Of a DNA stretch of 64,000 nt, positions 34,543-42,687 are shown piece by piece. The translations under genes and the position numbers were made by a program. Position 1 is the stretch's first letter. Each line of letters begins with the position of its first letter. The notes below the pieces were generated by a model, which ran no database searches, had not been told where the DNA came from, and saw only the letters and a program-made list of their open reading frames with translations. The stretch spans positions 248,001 through 312,000 of the forward strand of contig NZ_JACHJL010000009.1 of NCBI RefSeq assembly GCF_014203645.1, in the 5' to 3' direction. This stretch comes from Streptomyces zagrosensis (GTDB taxonomy: Bacteria; Actinomycetota; Actinomycetes; Streptomycetales; Streptomycetaceae).

Positions 34543-35757
34543 TCAACGGGTCTCTCGCACGTTGCCCGGAAGAGTGACCTGTATCCGACAGCCGCGAGGG
34601 GATTCGGCCACCCCGATCCGACCACCATGCAAGTCCACCGCCCAGCGCGCGATGGCGAGCCCGAGCCCCGTACCGCCATCGCTGCTGGGACGCTTGTGCT
34701 CCGGGCCGCCGCGATTGAAGCGCTCGAAGACCCGATGCCGTTCCGCTTCCGGAATTCCGGGGCCTTCGTCCAGCACCTCAAGCAGCAGACTCTGCGGACC
34801 GTCTCCATGTCGCGCGCGCACCGTGACCCGGCCGTGCCGGGGGCTGTGTTTGACCGCGTTGTCGATCAGGTTGGCCACCACCTGATGCAGCCGCTCCGCG
34901 TCGGCGGTCGCGGTGAGGTCGGAGGGCGCGACATCCAGATGCAGATGCACGTCCCCGCGCGTGTGCGACCCCGACGAGGCGGTACTGGCTTCACTGGCCA
35001 TGTTGGCCTCTTTGAGGATGCCTGCCAGGTAGGGCCACACCTCGAAAGTGCGCGCGTGCAACGGCACCACGCCGTTGTCCAACCGCGACAGATCGAGCAA
35101 CTGCTCCACCAGCCGGCCGAGCCGCTGGGTTTGCTTCAACGCCGTACGCATCGTCTCCGGATCGGCATCCGACACCCCGTCCACCACGTTCTCAAGGACC
35201 GCGCGCAACGCCGTGATCGGCGTCCGCAACTCATGCGAAACGTTGGCGACCAGCTCCTTACGATGCGTGTCCACGGCCTCAAGGTCAGCGGCCATGCGAT
35301 TGAACGATGCCGCCAAAGCGCCGAACTCATCCCGCCGCCCCGCCGCCCGGACCCGCCGCGTGTAGTTTCCGTGGGCCATTGCCTGGGTGACTTCCGTCAT
35401 CTCGTCCAGCGGCGCGGTCAGACCGTGCGCCACGAACTGGGTGACGAGAAGTGAGGTGATGATCGAGAAGATCGTGATGATGCGGAGTTCGGTCTCGGAG
35501 CGAACCGCCACAAACACCAGGAGCGTGGTGATGATCACCGAGACGATCACCAGCGCGCCCAGCGCGGCCTTCACCGAACGGTAGGGATCGAGCGGTCGCA
35601 ATGCTTCCCACAGCCAGCTCAGCGCCTCCGCGGCCCGCTTTTGCACACGGGAGCGAAACGCGCCTCGGGCAGTGGACCGCTGCTCTTTCGCACGGCACTC
35701 CTGCCCCTCCACCCGGGGCGCGTGCTCCTTCGTACGCCGCACGCCAGGCGTCTTCAT
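34543..35757 (-). CDS. Sensor histidine kinase (HAMP, HisKA, HATPase)
   Basis: A 404-residue kinase. A basic N-terminus is followed by two membrane helices with almost no loop (about 62-85 and 92-112), so sensing is probably in or near the membrane. HAMP follows (GLTAPLDEMTEVTQ). The phosphoacceptor is His175 in ANVSHELRTPITAL. The ATP-binding domain contains NLIDNAVKHSP (N box), EVLDEGPGIPE (G1) and GTGLGLAIARW (G2). The start overlaps the stop of the upstream low-complexity ORF by ATGA. Its partner is the OmpR-type regulator upstream. It lies next to kgd; from memory S. coelicolor has the same pair beside its kgd. Confidence 0.9.
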   Translation of the reverse strand: MKTPGVRRTKEHAPRVEGQECRAKEQRSTARGAFRSRVQKRAAEALSWLWEALRPLDPYRSVKAALGALVIVSVIITTLLVFVAVRSETELRIITIFSIITSLLVTQFVAHGLTAPLDEMTEVTQAMAHGNYTRRVRAAGRRDEFGALAASFNRMAADLEAVDTHRKELVANVSHELRTPITALRAVLENVVDGVSDADPETMRTALKQTQRLGRLVEQLLDLSRLDNGVVPLHARTFEVWPYLAGILKEANMASEASTASSGSHTRGDVHLHLDVAPSDLTATADAERLHQVVANLIDNAVKHSPRHGRVTVRARHGDGPQSLLLEVLDEGPGIPEAERHRVFERFNRGGPEHKRPSSDGGTGLGLAIARWAVDLHGGRIGVAESPRGCRIQVTLPGNVRETR

Positions 35758-36377
35758 GCCACACCCGCCACAAGCGCCACCCGCGACTCATGGCCCGGAC
35801 CGCCCCCGAGCAGGGGTTTGCTGCCGCGTGCCGGGTCGCTGCCGCGTGCCGGGCCGCCGCTGCGCGCTGGGTTGCCGCTGCCTGTCGGGTTGCCGCTGCG
35901 CGCTGAGCTGCTGCCGCGCGCTGGATTACCTGGTGCATGCAGCGCCCCCGTGTCAGGCCCGCGGGTCGCCTGCGGCTTGGGCCCGATGTCCGTCTCGTGT
36001 GTGATGCCGGGCCAGGGAGGCGTACCCGGTCCGTTGGCTGGCGGTGGCGGTGGCGCAGGGAGAACAGGGGAACTCGCCGCCGGTGCGGTGCGCGCGGTGC
36101 TGCGGGCGATGGCCGGCACCTGGGCTATCGGGGTGCGGGTGGAGGCAGCGGCGGGGGTGGAGGCGGTGGTGGGGATGGCTGGGGTGACGCTGAGTGTGAT
36201 GGCGCTGGGCGTGGTGCCTGTGCCTGTGCCTGGGCCTGCGCCTGCGCCTGTGCCGGCGAGCGTGGGGGTGCTGGTGGCGGCGGCTGAGGTGGCGCGGGGG
36301 CTGGCGCTGGTGGGCGTGGGCGCGCCGCCGGTGGGTGTCGTGGCGTGCGGGTGGGTGGCCGGGCGGATGGTGTTCAT
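35754..36377 (-). CDS. Low-complexity Thr/Pro/Ala/Gly ORF between response regulator and kinase
   Basis: A 207-codon frame whose TGA overlaps the histidine kinase ATG (ATGA). Third positions are mostly G or C, as in real genes here, and the frame has a run of six-residue units of type SGNPAR/SGGPAR/GSDPAR. The peptide has no signal sequence or recognised domain. Response regulator and kinase genes usually adjoin, so about 1 kb of extra sequence here is unusual. It may encode a disordered protein or be non-coding expansion. The overlap with the kinase start supports translation coupling. Confidence 0.35.
   Translation of the reverse strand: MNTIRPATHPHATTPTGGAPTPTSASPRATSAAATSTPTLAGTGAGAGPGTGTGTTPSAITLSVTPAIPTTASTPAAASTRTPIAQVPAIARSTARTAPAASSPVLPAPPPPPANGPGTPPWPGITHETDIGPKPQATRGPDTGALHAPGNPARGSSSARSGNPTGSGNPARSGGPARGSDPARGSKPLLGGGPGHESRVALVAGVA
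35825..35932 (-). repeat. Degenerate CTGCCGCG/GCGCTGGG repeats in the RR-HK spacer
   Basis: Repeated GTTGCCGCTGC, GCCGCGTGCCGGG and GCGCGCTGG units at 15-18 base spacing. On the minus strand they encode the SGNPAR-type six-residue repeats of the low-complexity ORF. Slippage expansion is likely. Confidence 0.6.
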
Positions 36378-36779
36378 GTGGTGCCTGGTCCCGTTCGCTG
36401 GTCAGCCCGCGCGGCGCGGGGGAGCGGTGCTACTGGTCGGGTACGCAAAAGCCTTCGGGCGTGCGGAGAACGTCAGGCACCCCAGCGACCTCGAACGCAT
36501 CGCACCACCCCATCATGGGCGGGCCACCCACTCGGCGGGGGCGGATTGCCCACGTGCGGTGCCAAGAGTGCGGTGCCGAGTGCACGGTGCTGGACCGGAC
36601 ACCCGGGTGGCCGGCGTGCGGTGTGCGGCGGTGGAGGTCGAGGCCGCGGGGGTTGGCTGGGCGTGCGGGGGTTGGCCAGGCGGCGGTGGCGGACGGGCGT
36701 GCGGTGGTGACCGAGGCCAGGTGGCTGACCGGGCGTGCGGCGGTGGACGTGCTTACGGGAGTGGCATGGCGCCCACCAC
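36378..36779. other. GC-rich spacer without convincing gene
   Basis: Between the low-complexity ORF and the response regulator stop lie about 400 bases. Open frames here lack normal codon bias and no RNA motif is seen. The 3' half is heavily G-rich on the plus strand (GGCGGTGG-type runs). Confidence 0.5.
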
Positions 36780-37529
36780 TCATGCGGCGGGCGTCTCCAG
36801 GGCGTACCCCACGCCATGCACCGTACGAATGCGCTCCGCACCGATCTTGCGCCGCAGCGCCTTGATGTGGCTGTCCACAGTGCGAGTGCCGGACGCGTCG
36901 GCCCAGTCCCATACCTCGGCCAGCAACTGTTCCCGCGAGAGCACGGCACGCGGCGTGTTCGCCAGACAGACCAGCAGGTCGAACTCGGTTGGCGTGAGAT
37001 GCACATCGGTGCCTCGCACACGTACCCGCCGCTGCGCATGGTCGATTTCCAACTCGCCGAGCCGCAAAATTCCGGTGCGCGGCGTATGCGCGGCCAGCGC
37101 TGCCCGCTCCACCCGGCGCAGCAACACGTGCACCCGCGCGGCTAGCTCGCGCATCGAGAACGGCTTGGTCATGTAGTCGTCCGCACCGACCCCAAGACCC
37201 ACCAACATGTCGGTCTCATCGTCGCGCGCGGTCAGCATGAGGACCGGCACCGGCCGCTGCGCCTGCACTCGACGGCATACCTCTAGCCCGTCGAACCCTG
37301 GCAGCATCACATCGAGTACCAGCAGGTCAGGCTGCCACGCCTCGGCCGTATCCACCGCCGCCGGTCCGTCTCCGGCCGTACGTACCTGGAAACCCTCGGC
37401 CCGCAGCCGAGCCGCTATGGCATCGACGATCGTGGGATCGTCCTCGACGACGAGCACCCGGCGCTGCGCGCCATTGGCCCCATTGGCGGCCCCCGCGGCG
37501 CCGCCAAGGCCGTTGTGTGTTTGCTCCAT
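36780..37529 (-). CDS. OmpR/PhoB-family response regulator
   Basis: A 249-residue regulator. The receiver domain starts at RRVLVVEDDPTIVDAIAARL, has the acidic pocket E29-D30-D31, phosphoacceptor Asp73 in LLVLDVMLPGFDG and the conserved Lys in YMTKPFS. The winged helix follows with LTPTEFDLLVCL and SHIKALRRKIGAERIRTVHGVGY. The ATG at 37529 with GGGGCGGG upstream is preferred over an upstream ATG at 37577, because EQTHNGL resembles the usual N-terminus. It pairs with the kinase downstream, separated by an unusual 1-kb stretch. Targets are unknown. Confidence 0.9.
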   Translation of the reverse strand: MEQTHNGLGGAAGAANGANGAQRRVLVVEDDPTIVDAIAARLRAEGFQVRTAGDGPAAVDTAEAWQPDLLVLDVMLPGFDGLEVCRRVQAQRPVPVLMLTARDDETDMLVGLGVGADDYMTKPFSMRELAARVHVLLRRVERAALAAHTPRTGILRLGELEIDHAQRRVRVRGTDVHLTPTEFDLLVCLANTPRAVLSREQLLAEVWDWADASGTRTVDSHIKALRRKIGAERIRTVHGVGYALETPAA

Positions 37530-37637
37530 ATGCCCGCCCCTGCGTTGTCCCTTGCCCGGTGTACCGGGGTCGGTCATCCCTGGCTACCTTGGCCGCATTC
37601 GCTGGCATGCAGCGTAAACGCAGTGTGCGTAGCTCGG

Positions 37638-39062
37638 CTACGCACCGCGAATCGCAAGGTGGACGACGTCTGGGACGCCTCGGGCAACGATGATCTCTTC
37701 CGTCCGTACGGACGTGAAACCGGCATTCCGCAACGCCTCCTCAAACTCGAACGATGGCTGCGCGGACCAGATGGCGAGCACCCCGCCGGGGTTCAGCCGT
37801 TCCCGGCAGGCCGCGAGCCCCGCGGGAGAGTACAGACCACCGTTGTCCTCGGTCACGGTCCAGTCCGGCCCGTTGTCGATATCAAGACAGAGAGCGTCGT
37901 ACCGCTGCGCATGGCCGGACGGGCCGAGATCGACCGGCGGCGTCGCTGCGGCAGGAGTGGCGTACGCGGCGCTGACCGCTGGTGCACCGCGCAGGTAAGC
38001 CACCAGGTCGGTGTGCAGAATCTCGGTCCGCGGATCGGCGAGGGCCTGGGCGGATAACGCGCCGAGCGGGCCGCGCAGATGCCACTCGATCACTGCCTGC
38101 TCCCGCTCGACGACCACGATCCGCCCCCATCGGTGGTCCGCCACCGCCTCCAGCAGGGAAAACCCCACCCCAAGACCGCCGATCAGGACGGCGGGGCCAA
38201 AGGCGCGTCCACCCGAACCCTCCCCCACGGGACGCTCACCGACGCCCGGCGTGCCGTGCAGGGCGCCCATGCCATGTACGTCGCGTACGCCGCGTACATC
38301 GCGATTGCCCGGGCCGACCCCGGAACGACCACGGCTGGGGCCGTCGAGGGCAGACCGACCCAGCTCCGACCTACTCTCCCCGACCTCGCCAGCCCCGGCC
38401 CGGCCGGACCCAGAATCAGCCCCACCGGTCTCGGTCTCGGTCTCGCCGTAGCTGGACCCAGAATCAGCCTCGCCGGGCCCGGGTGCGAAGGGTTCGGGTG
38501 CGAGGGATACAGGCTTGTTGGGCGTGGCTTCACCGCGCGCGAACTTGTGCGACACAGGCCCGTGAGGTGCGGCTTCGTTGTGCACGAACTCGTCGTACCC
38601 GGGGCCACCGTGTATGGACCTTCCAGCTGCTGGCTCGCCGTTTACGTCATCGTCATGAGCTAGTTCGACGGTTGCAGGCCGGGGCGTTGGCGGAAGTGTG
38701 GGCGTGGGTGGCGGCGGGAGCGCGGGCGTGGGCGGGAGCGCCGGCGCCCGCGTGGGCATGAGCGTGGACCGGCGTGTGGGCGCGGGCGCGCGGCCGTCCG
38801 GTCCGGGGCCCTCGCTCATGAAGGCTTTGTGGGCGTGGCTGTCGGCGAGGGCTGCGAGCGCGACGCGGATGAGCAGCCGCTCGGACCGCCCGTCTGAGGT
38901 GTCCATCAGGAAGCAGCCATTGGCGATGATCTCGTAGATCGCCTTCGGCTCCTGTCCACGCCGCCGCAGCACAACCTCCCCTTGGTGGCCTTGGCGCCGG
39001 TCGATGGTTACCGGCCGATCAGCGATGTCGTACGGAGCGGACTCGTACGGCGCGGCGGGCAT
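37638..39062 (-). CDS. Spermidine-synthase-like SAM-dependent protein with large internal low-complexity insertion
   Basis: A 474-residue protein. The N-terminal 72 residues (GEVVLRRRG, IANGCFLMDTSDGRSERLLI) and the C-terminal part from about 289 (AVLIGGLGVGFSLLEAV, VVEREQAVIEWH, LCLDIDNGPDW, LNPGGVLAIWSAQPS) together make a spermidine-synthase-like Rossmann methyltransferase domain. Between them lies a Pro/Gly/Ser/Glu-rich insertion of about 215 residues (75-288) that splits the domain just before the SAM motif I (GGLGVG). Such proteins usually lack this insertion and are near 240 residues. ATG 39062 has GGAGG. A true polyamine activity is doubtful. Confidence 0.8.
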   Translation of the reverse strand: MPAAPYESAPYDIADRPVTIDRRQGHQGEVVLRRRGQEPKAIYEIIANGCFLMDTSDGRSERLLIRVALAALADSHAHKAFMSEGPGPDGRAPAPTRRSTLMPTRAPALPPTPALPPPPTPTLPPTPRPATVELAHDDDVNGEPAAGRSIHGGPGYDEFVHNEAAPHGPVSHKFARGEATPNKPVSLAPEPFAPGPGEADSGSSYGETETETGGADSGSGRAGAGEVGESRSELGRSALDGPSRGRSGVGPGNRDVRGVRDVHGMGALHGTPGVGERPVGEGSGGRAFGPAVLIGGLGVGFSLLEAVADHRWGRIVVVEREQAVIEWHLRGPLGALSAQALADPRTEILHTDLVAYLRGAPAVSAAYATPAAATPPVDLGPSGHAQRYDALCLDIDNGPDWTVTEDNGGLYSPAGLAACRERLNPGGVLAIWSAQPSFEFEEALRNAGFTSVRTEEIIVARGVPDVVHLAIRGA

Positions 39063-39251
39063 GGTGCTGACCTCCGGATGATTTTTGGCGCGAGGTAGGT
39101 GGGTGGAACCGGGCCATTTTGGCGGCAGGTGGCGAGAGGCGGCCCACCGAGGCGGGTGCCGAGTGGGCCGGGCCGCTGGGGGAGCATCGAGAAAGGGGCT
39201 GGAACGGAGTCGGAGTGGGTGACGAGATTCAGCGGAGTTGGGTTGTTCAGA

Positions 39252-39265
39252 GTGATGATCATCAC
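39252..39265. promoter_or_regulatory. Perfect palindrome GTGATGATCATCAC
   Basis: A perfect 14-bp palindrome about 190 bases upstream of the spermidine-synthase-like gene and 400 bases before the rhomboid-like gene. It is AT-richer than its surroundings. The binding factor is unknown. Confidence 0.5.
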
Positions 39266-39299
39266 ACTCTCTTTCTGGGGTTTGCGGCGTGCGAATGGC

Positions 39300-39660
39300 G
39301 CAGGGTGGTGCCAGCGCGCGGTGCCTGGCCGCGCTCCCTGCGGGAAGGGGCTCCAGGGCGGTGACCTGGTCGGGAACGGCAGCCGAAGCGGCCGATAACG
39401 CGATAACCGGTGCTGTTCTTGCCGAGGCGGCCAGCCCCCCGAATACCGAGCCTCGCCTCGCCCCTGACTCGCCCGACCCAGGCCGATCCGTGGGCTTCCT
39501 GCCTGGTTCTGCCTGCCGGCCGGCTAACTCCCCTTCGCCCGAAGAGAGGTCGCCCGATGCCGTGCGGCCCGGCGGTGTTCGACATGCCGTTGTTCGGCCT
39601 GCTTGGGCTTGGCGAAGCAGGTTGTGCTCGTCCCCGGGTCACCCGGTCGAAGTGTTGCCC
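39300..39660. other. Upstream region of the rhomboid-like gene
   Basis: Frames here continue upstream of the rhomboid-like ATG but are not convincing as coding (no family pattern, many Cys and Arg). I see no gene, RNA or repeat. A start further upstream for the rhomboid-like gene cannot be excluded. Confidence 0.4.
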
Positions 39661-40509
39661 ATGCCACAGCGGCAGACGGCCGTCTCCGTCACCCCGGTGC
39701 TGGCGTCGGCAGCGAACGTGCCTCAGCTCGCCAAGTCCCCTAGGTTCCGGTCGCGCGCCAACCGGATTGCGTGGGGCCGTGCTGAACCGCGTTCACGGGA
39801 TGGTGCTGAACGGGCGAGGCCAGCAAAACGGGGCTCCAGGTCGCCGCGGCCCGCGGTCTGGCTTGGACGGTTGGTTGCCGCCCTTCCCACACCGAGGCAT
39901 ACGCCGTTTACGTTCTGCTACGCGGCAGTACTCGTCCTCACCGGCCTCTTTGTGACCTTCGGCGACCCCGGCGCGGTGCACGGCGCCTTGGAAGGCTCCA
40001 GCTCCGACGCATCAAACCTCGCTCGCCGGCCGGTATTCGCGCTGGTCACAAGCGGCGTCTGGGTGGCAGGTGGGCTGGTATCACCATCCATTCTCGTCTT
40101 TCTGCTCGTGCTCAGCCTGTTGGAACGGCGGGTGGGCGGCTGGCGGACGGCTGCGGTGTTCACCCTTGGCCATGTGCTCGCGACGTTGCTGACCGAGCTG
40201 CCGGTCGCGGCTTCTGTGGCATCTGGTTATCTGCCCGCCAGCTCGCTCGACCGGCTCGACTACGGGATCAGTTATGGGCTGTTGGCGAGCTTGGCCGCGT
40301 TGACCGGGCTTCTCGCGCGCTGGGCCCGGTGGAGCGTCCTGGGGGGCGTGGGCGTCATGCTCACCCTGGATGTGATCGAGCTTGCCGACCCGCTGACCAA
40401 CTGGGGTCATGTTCTCGCCGTGCTGATCGGTCTGGCCTGTTGGTCGCCGTTGCGCAGCCGCGTGGCGCCTCACCGCGAGGCGAACCGGTATCCCATGCGC
40501 AGCCAATGA
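39661..40509 (+). CDS. Rhomboid-like membrane protein
   Basis: About 282 residues. After a basic, Pro-rich N-terminal segment (about 75 residues) come six hydrophobic helices, e.g. FTFCYAAVLVLTGLFVTFG, SILVFLLVLSLLERRVGG and VLGGVGVMLTLDVIELA. The RRVGGWRT followed by GHVLATLLTELP recalls the rhomboid H-x-x-x-N/T arrangement (His in TLGHVLATL, later NWGHVLAVLIGL). No clear catalytic G-x-S-G is seen, so this is the inactive 'rhomboid-like' class rather than a protease. Start ATG 39661 lacks a strong ribosome-binding site, so the N-terminus is uncertain. Confidence 0.65.
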   Translation: MPQRQTAVSVTPVLASAANVPQLAKSPRFRSRANRIAWGRAEPRSRDGAERARPAKRGSRSPRPAVWLGRLVAALPTPRHTPFTFCYAAVLVLTGLFVTFGDPGAVHGALEGSSSDASNLARRPVFALVTSGVWVAGGLVSPSILVFLLVLSLLERRVGGWRTAAVFTLGHVLATLLTELPVAASVASGYLPASSLDRLDYGISYGLLASLAALTGLLARWARWSVLGGVGVMLTLDVIELADPLTNWGHVLAVLIGLACWSPLRSRVAPHREANRYPMRSQ

Positions 40510-40515
40510 CCGGCA

Positions 40516-40533
40516 CCGCCCGATGCCGGGCGG
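40516..40533. terminator. Short GC hairpin between rhomboid-like and HxlR genes
   Basis: CCGCCCG (40516-40522) pairs with CGGGCGG (40527-40533), 4-base loop. It sits just past the rhomboid-like stop, between convergent genes. Confidence 0.45.
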
Positions 40534-40760
40534 GCGCTCCGTTCGCCGTCTGTCGGAGGTCAGGGCGATGGGCGCGGCCCACGGTAAAGCGTTCCTCTTG
40601 TCCCTGTATGCCGGATGGTTACAGGCGCCCCACGCCGGGCGGCCCAGGATCGGGGAACGGGCTGGAATGCGGGTCTGCGGTGCTCGGCGCCTCCTCGACC
40701 ACGCCTGCTCATCGCTGGCCGTGACCGTAGGGCGTTTGCCGTGCCTGAACTCGTGGTGCG

Positions 40761-41444
40761 TCATGAGCCCTGCTCCCGCACCGCTTCGGCCACCGGCTCA
40801 GGCAGTGAAAAGAAGGCGAGGAAACGCTCGACCGCGGTCAGATCACCCTCTATAGCCAGGCCGTTTGAGTTGGCTGCATCCGTCAGGTCGCGCTCGCCGT
40901 ACATGACCGAAGCCAGCGCGCCCGGAGGCCCCTCTATCGTCGCGTCAGGCTCCGGAGCCGAGCCCCTGGTGACCTCGAACACGCCGTCCGCGACCGTGGC
41001 GTGAAAGCTGTGCTCGCCAAGACGCAGTTCGTAGGCGGCGTGGACACCGGTGGCTGCCTGGGGGTCGAAGTTCGTTCTCAGGGACAGAACGAATGACGTC
41101 GGGCTGATCTGGGCGTCGCGTGGATGGGCGGGGGAGCGAGAGCCCCAACGACCGAGCTGTTGGATGACCGGCTCCAGCTCAAGGCCCCACTCGGTGAGTT
41201 CGTAGACCCGCGAACTGGCCGGCGGCGGCAGTGTGCGCCGCCGGACGACACCGCCTTCTTCTAGCTCATCGAGCCGATGCGAAAGAACATTGGTGCTGAT
41301 ACCGGGCAAATCCTTTCGTAGGTCGCTGTACCGCTTCGACCCCAGTAGGAGTTCGCGCACTACCAGCAGGGCCCAGCGCTCGCCGATCAGATCGAGCGCG
41401 TGCGCCGTGCCGCAGGCGTCGTGGTAGCTGCGTTTCGTGGTCAT
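40761..41444 (-). CDS. HxlR-family regulator with C-terminal SCP2-like domain
   Basis: A 227-residue protein. The N-terminal winged helix is HxlR-type: MTTKRSYHDACGTAHALDLI, ERWALLVVRELLLGSKRYSDL, then TNVLSHRLDELEEGGVV and SRVYELTEWG. After about 110 residues comes a second domain (LRTNFDPQAATGVHAAYELR, ADGVFEVTRGSAPEPDATIEGP) that resembles the SCP2/sterol-carrier fold found on some HxlR regulators. A perfect inverted repeat overlaps its promoter. A remnant of a VOC protein lies divergently, so the original target gene may be lost. Confidence 0.85.
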   Translation of the reverse strand: MTTKRSYHDACGTAHALDLIGERWALLVVRELLLGSKRYSDLRKDLPGISTNVLSHRLDELEEGGVVRRRTLPPPASSRVYELTEWGLELEPVIQQLGRWGSRSPAHPRDAQISPTSFVLSLRTNFDPQAATGVHAAYELRLGEHSFHATVADGVFEVTRGSAPEPDATIEGPPGALASVMYGERDLTDAANSNGLAIEGDLTAVERFLAFFSLPEPVAEAVREQGS

Positions 41445-41465
41445 GACGACAGCTTACCCGCCCTA

Positions 41466-41501
41466 GTCCTAAAAGAAAACTAGTTACTTGTTTTTTAGGA
41501 C
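41466..41501 (-). promoter_or_regulatory. HxlR promoter with GTCCTAAAA/TTTTAGGAC inverted repeat
   Basis: GTCCTAAAA (41466-41474) and TTTTAGGAC (41493-41501) form a perfect 9-bp inverted repeat around an 18-base AT-rich centre. It is AT-rich for this genome and lies 22 bases upstream of the HxlR start. It is a likely autoregulatory operator. The right arm runs into the first codons of the VOC remnant. Confidence 0.65.
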
Positions 41502-41701
41502 CAAAGAGGCCGAGGGAGTCCTCATCTATCTGTCCGCGGAGTCCAAGGACCAGGTGGACGACATGGTCGCTCGGGCCGTAGCGGCAGGCGGTAAGCCGTG
41601 GAAGCCGTGGAAGCCGGCTGTGGAAGGGCCCGATGTACGGCGGCAGCTTCCGGGACCTCGATGGCCACGCCTGGGAGTTCATGTACCTGGCGCAGGCGTG
41701 A
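41488..41701 (+). pseudogene. VOC-family (glyoxalase/bleomycin-resistance) remnant, 5'-truncated and frameshifted
   Basis: One frame reads ...KEAEGVLIYLSAESKDQVDD... and VARAVAAGGKPWKPW, typical of the second half of small VOC proteins. The frame then breaks near 41630; in a second frame the expected end, GSFRDLDGHAWEFMYLAQ and a stop at 41699-41701, continues. The N-terminal half is missing: the HxlR promoter and gene occupy that place. A KPW duplication at the break suggests slippage. It is divergent from HxlR, the normal arrangement for such a pair, so this looks like a decayed target gene. Confidence 0.7.
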
Positions 41702-41726
41702 CCATCATCCGAGGTCGCCCGAAGAC

Positions 41727-41825
41727 GCCTACCCACCCCCGGCTGTTTGCGGCGATCGTGGACTGGGCTCACCTTCGGCGACAACATCATCGAGGCCGGC
41801 GCCGACTCGTACCGTTTCACCCGAA
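41727..41825 (+). mobile_element. Fragment of IS21-family helper ATPase gene (istB-like C-terminus)
   Basis: HPRLFAAIVD in one frame is followed after a one-base shift by LTFGDNIIEAGADSYRF. Together they recall the C-terminal end of IstB-like helper ATPases (...IVDRLTF...IIETGT-SYRL). No other part of the element is visible on either side, so this is a scar of an insertion. Assignment rests on a short stretch; treat as moderate. Confidence 0.5.
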
Positions 41826-41852
41826 CCCGAACCCGCACCCGCACCCGCAGCC
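41817..41852. repeat. ACCCGA/ACCCGC hexamer repeats
   Basis: Five successive ACCCGA or ACCCGC units directly after the istB-like fragment. This is a small slippage tract with no coding role. Confidence 0.6.
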
Positions 41853-42009
41853 AGGTGCAAACCCGGGTGTGCGGGCAGGGACCGTCTGAACAACGGGCAG
41901 CCATCGAAGCAGGCGTAGTCCGCCGTGCAGTAGCAACCGTTGCCGCGCCATGCTTTGACGCCTTCTTCGGGGGCGAGCTTTGGTGGCGAGGGGGCCACAC
42001 CCGCTGGCG

Positions 42010-42687
42010 TCACAGGCTCGGCGGTTCGGGGCGTACGAGGCCGTTTTGGTAGGCAATAACGACGAGTTGAGCGCGGTCGCGGGCGCCGAGTTTGGTCATG
42101 GCCCGTTGGATGTGGGTGCGGACGGTCAGGACGCTCAAGACGAGCTCTTGGGCGATCTGGTCGTTTGATTTGCCGTGGGCTGCCAGGACGGTGACTTCTT
42201 GTTCGCGGGGTGTGAGGTCGGCGAGGCGTGCGGCCGGAGACAGGGGCGGTCCGGAGGCGGGGGTGGTGAGGAAGCGGGTGATCAGGGCTTGGGTGGCTCC
42301 TGGTGACAGGAGGGCTTCGCCTGCGGCGACGGTGCGAATTCCGTTCAGCAGCGCGTCCGTGGTGACGTATTTGCCGAGGAAGCCGCTGGCTCCCACACGT
42401 AGTGCCTGGGCGACATATTCCTCGGTCTCGAACATGGTCAGGATCAGGACGCGGGTGCTGGCGAGGTCGGGGTCCTCGCACATGGCGGCGGTGGCGGCGA
42501 GGCCGTCGGCGCCGGGCATGCGGATGTCCATGAGGACGACGTCGGGTTGGCGGGCGCGGGCGAGTTCCACCGCTTGGTGGCCATCGGCGGCCTCGCCGAC
42601 GACCTCCATGTCGTCGCAGGAGTCGATCAGGAGTCGGAAGGTGCCGCGCAGCAGGGCCTGGTCGTCGGCGAGCAGGACGCGGATCAT
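42010..42687 (-). CDS. NarL/FixJ-family (LuxR-type) response regulator
   Basis: A 225-residue protein. Receiver: MIRVLLADDQALLRG, phosphoacceptor Asp54 in VVLMDIRMPGADGL, conserved Lys in FLGKYVT. The C-terminal LuxR helix-turn-helix is LTPREQEVTVLAAHGKSNDQ then TVRTHIQRAMTKLGARDR. The ATG at 42687 overlaps the kinase stop (TGATG), so translation is coupled. It forms one operon with the sensor kinase and lies near an MMPL transporter in the same orientation. Target genes probably include that transporter, whose promoter carries duplicate motifs. Confidence 0.9.
   Translation of the reverse strand: MIRVLLADDQALLRGTFRLLIDSCDDMEVVGEAADGHQAVELARARQPDVVLMDIRMPGADGLAATAAMCEDPDLASTRVLILTMFETEEYVAQALRVGASGFLGKYVTTDALLNGIRTVAAGEALLSPGATQALITRFLTTPASGPPLSPAARLADLTPREQEVTVLAAHGKSNDQIAQELVLSVLTVRTHIQRAMTKLGARDRAQLVVIAYQNGLVRPEPPSL

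Noticed and set aside
35641..37176. A 511-codon plus-strand frame across kinase and response regulator genes
   Set aside because: It is antisense to two confident genes and consists of Ala/Val/Gly/Arg low-complexity sequence.
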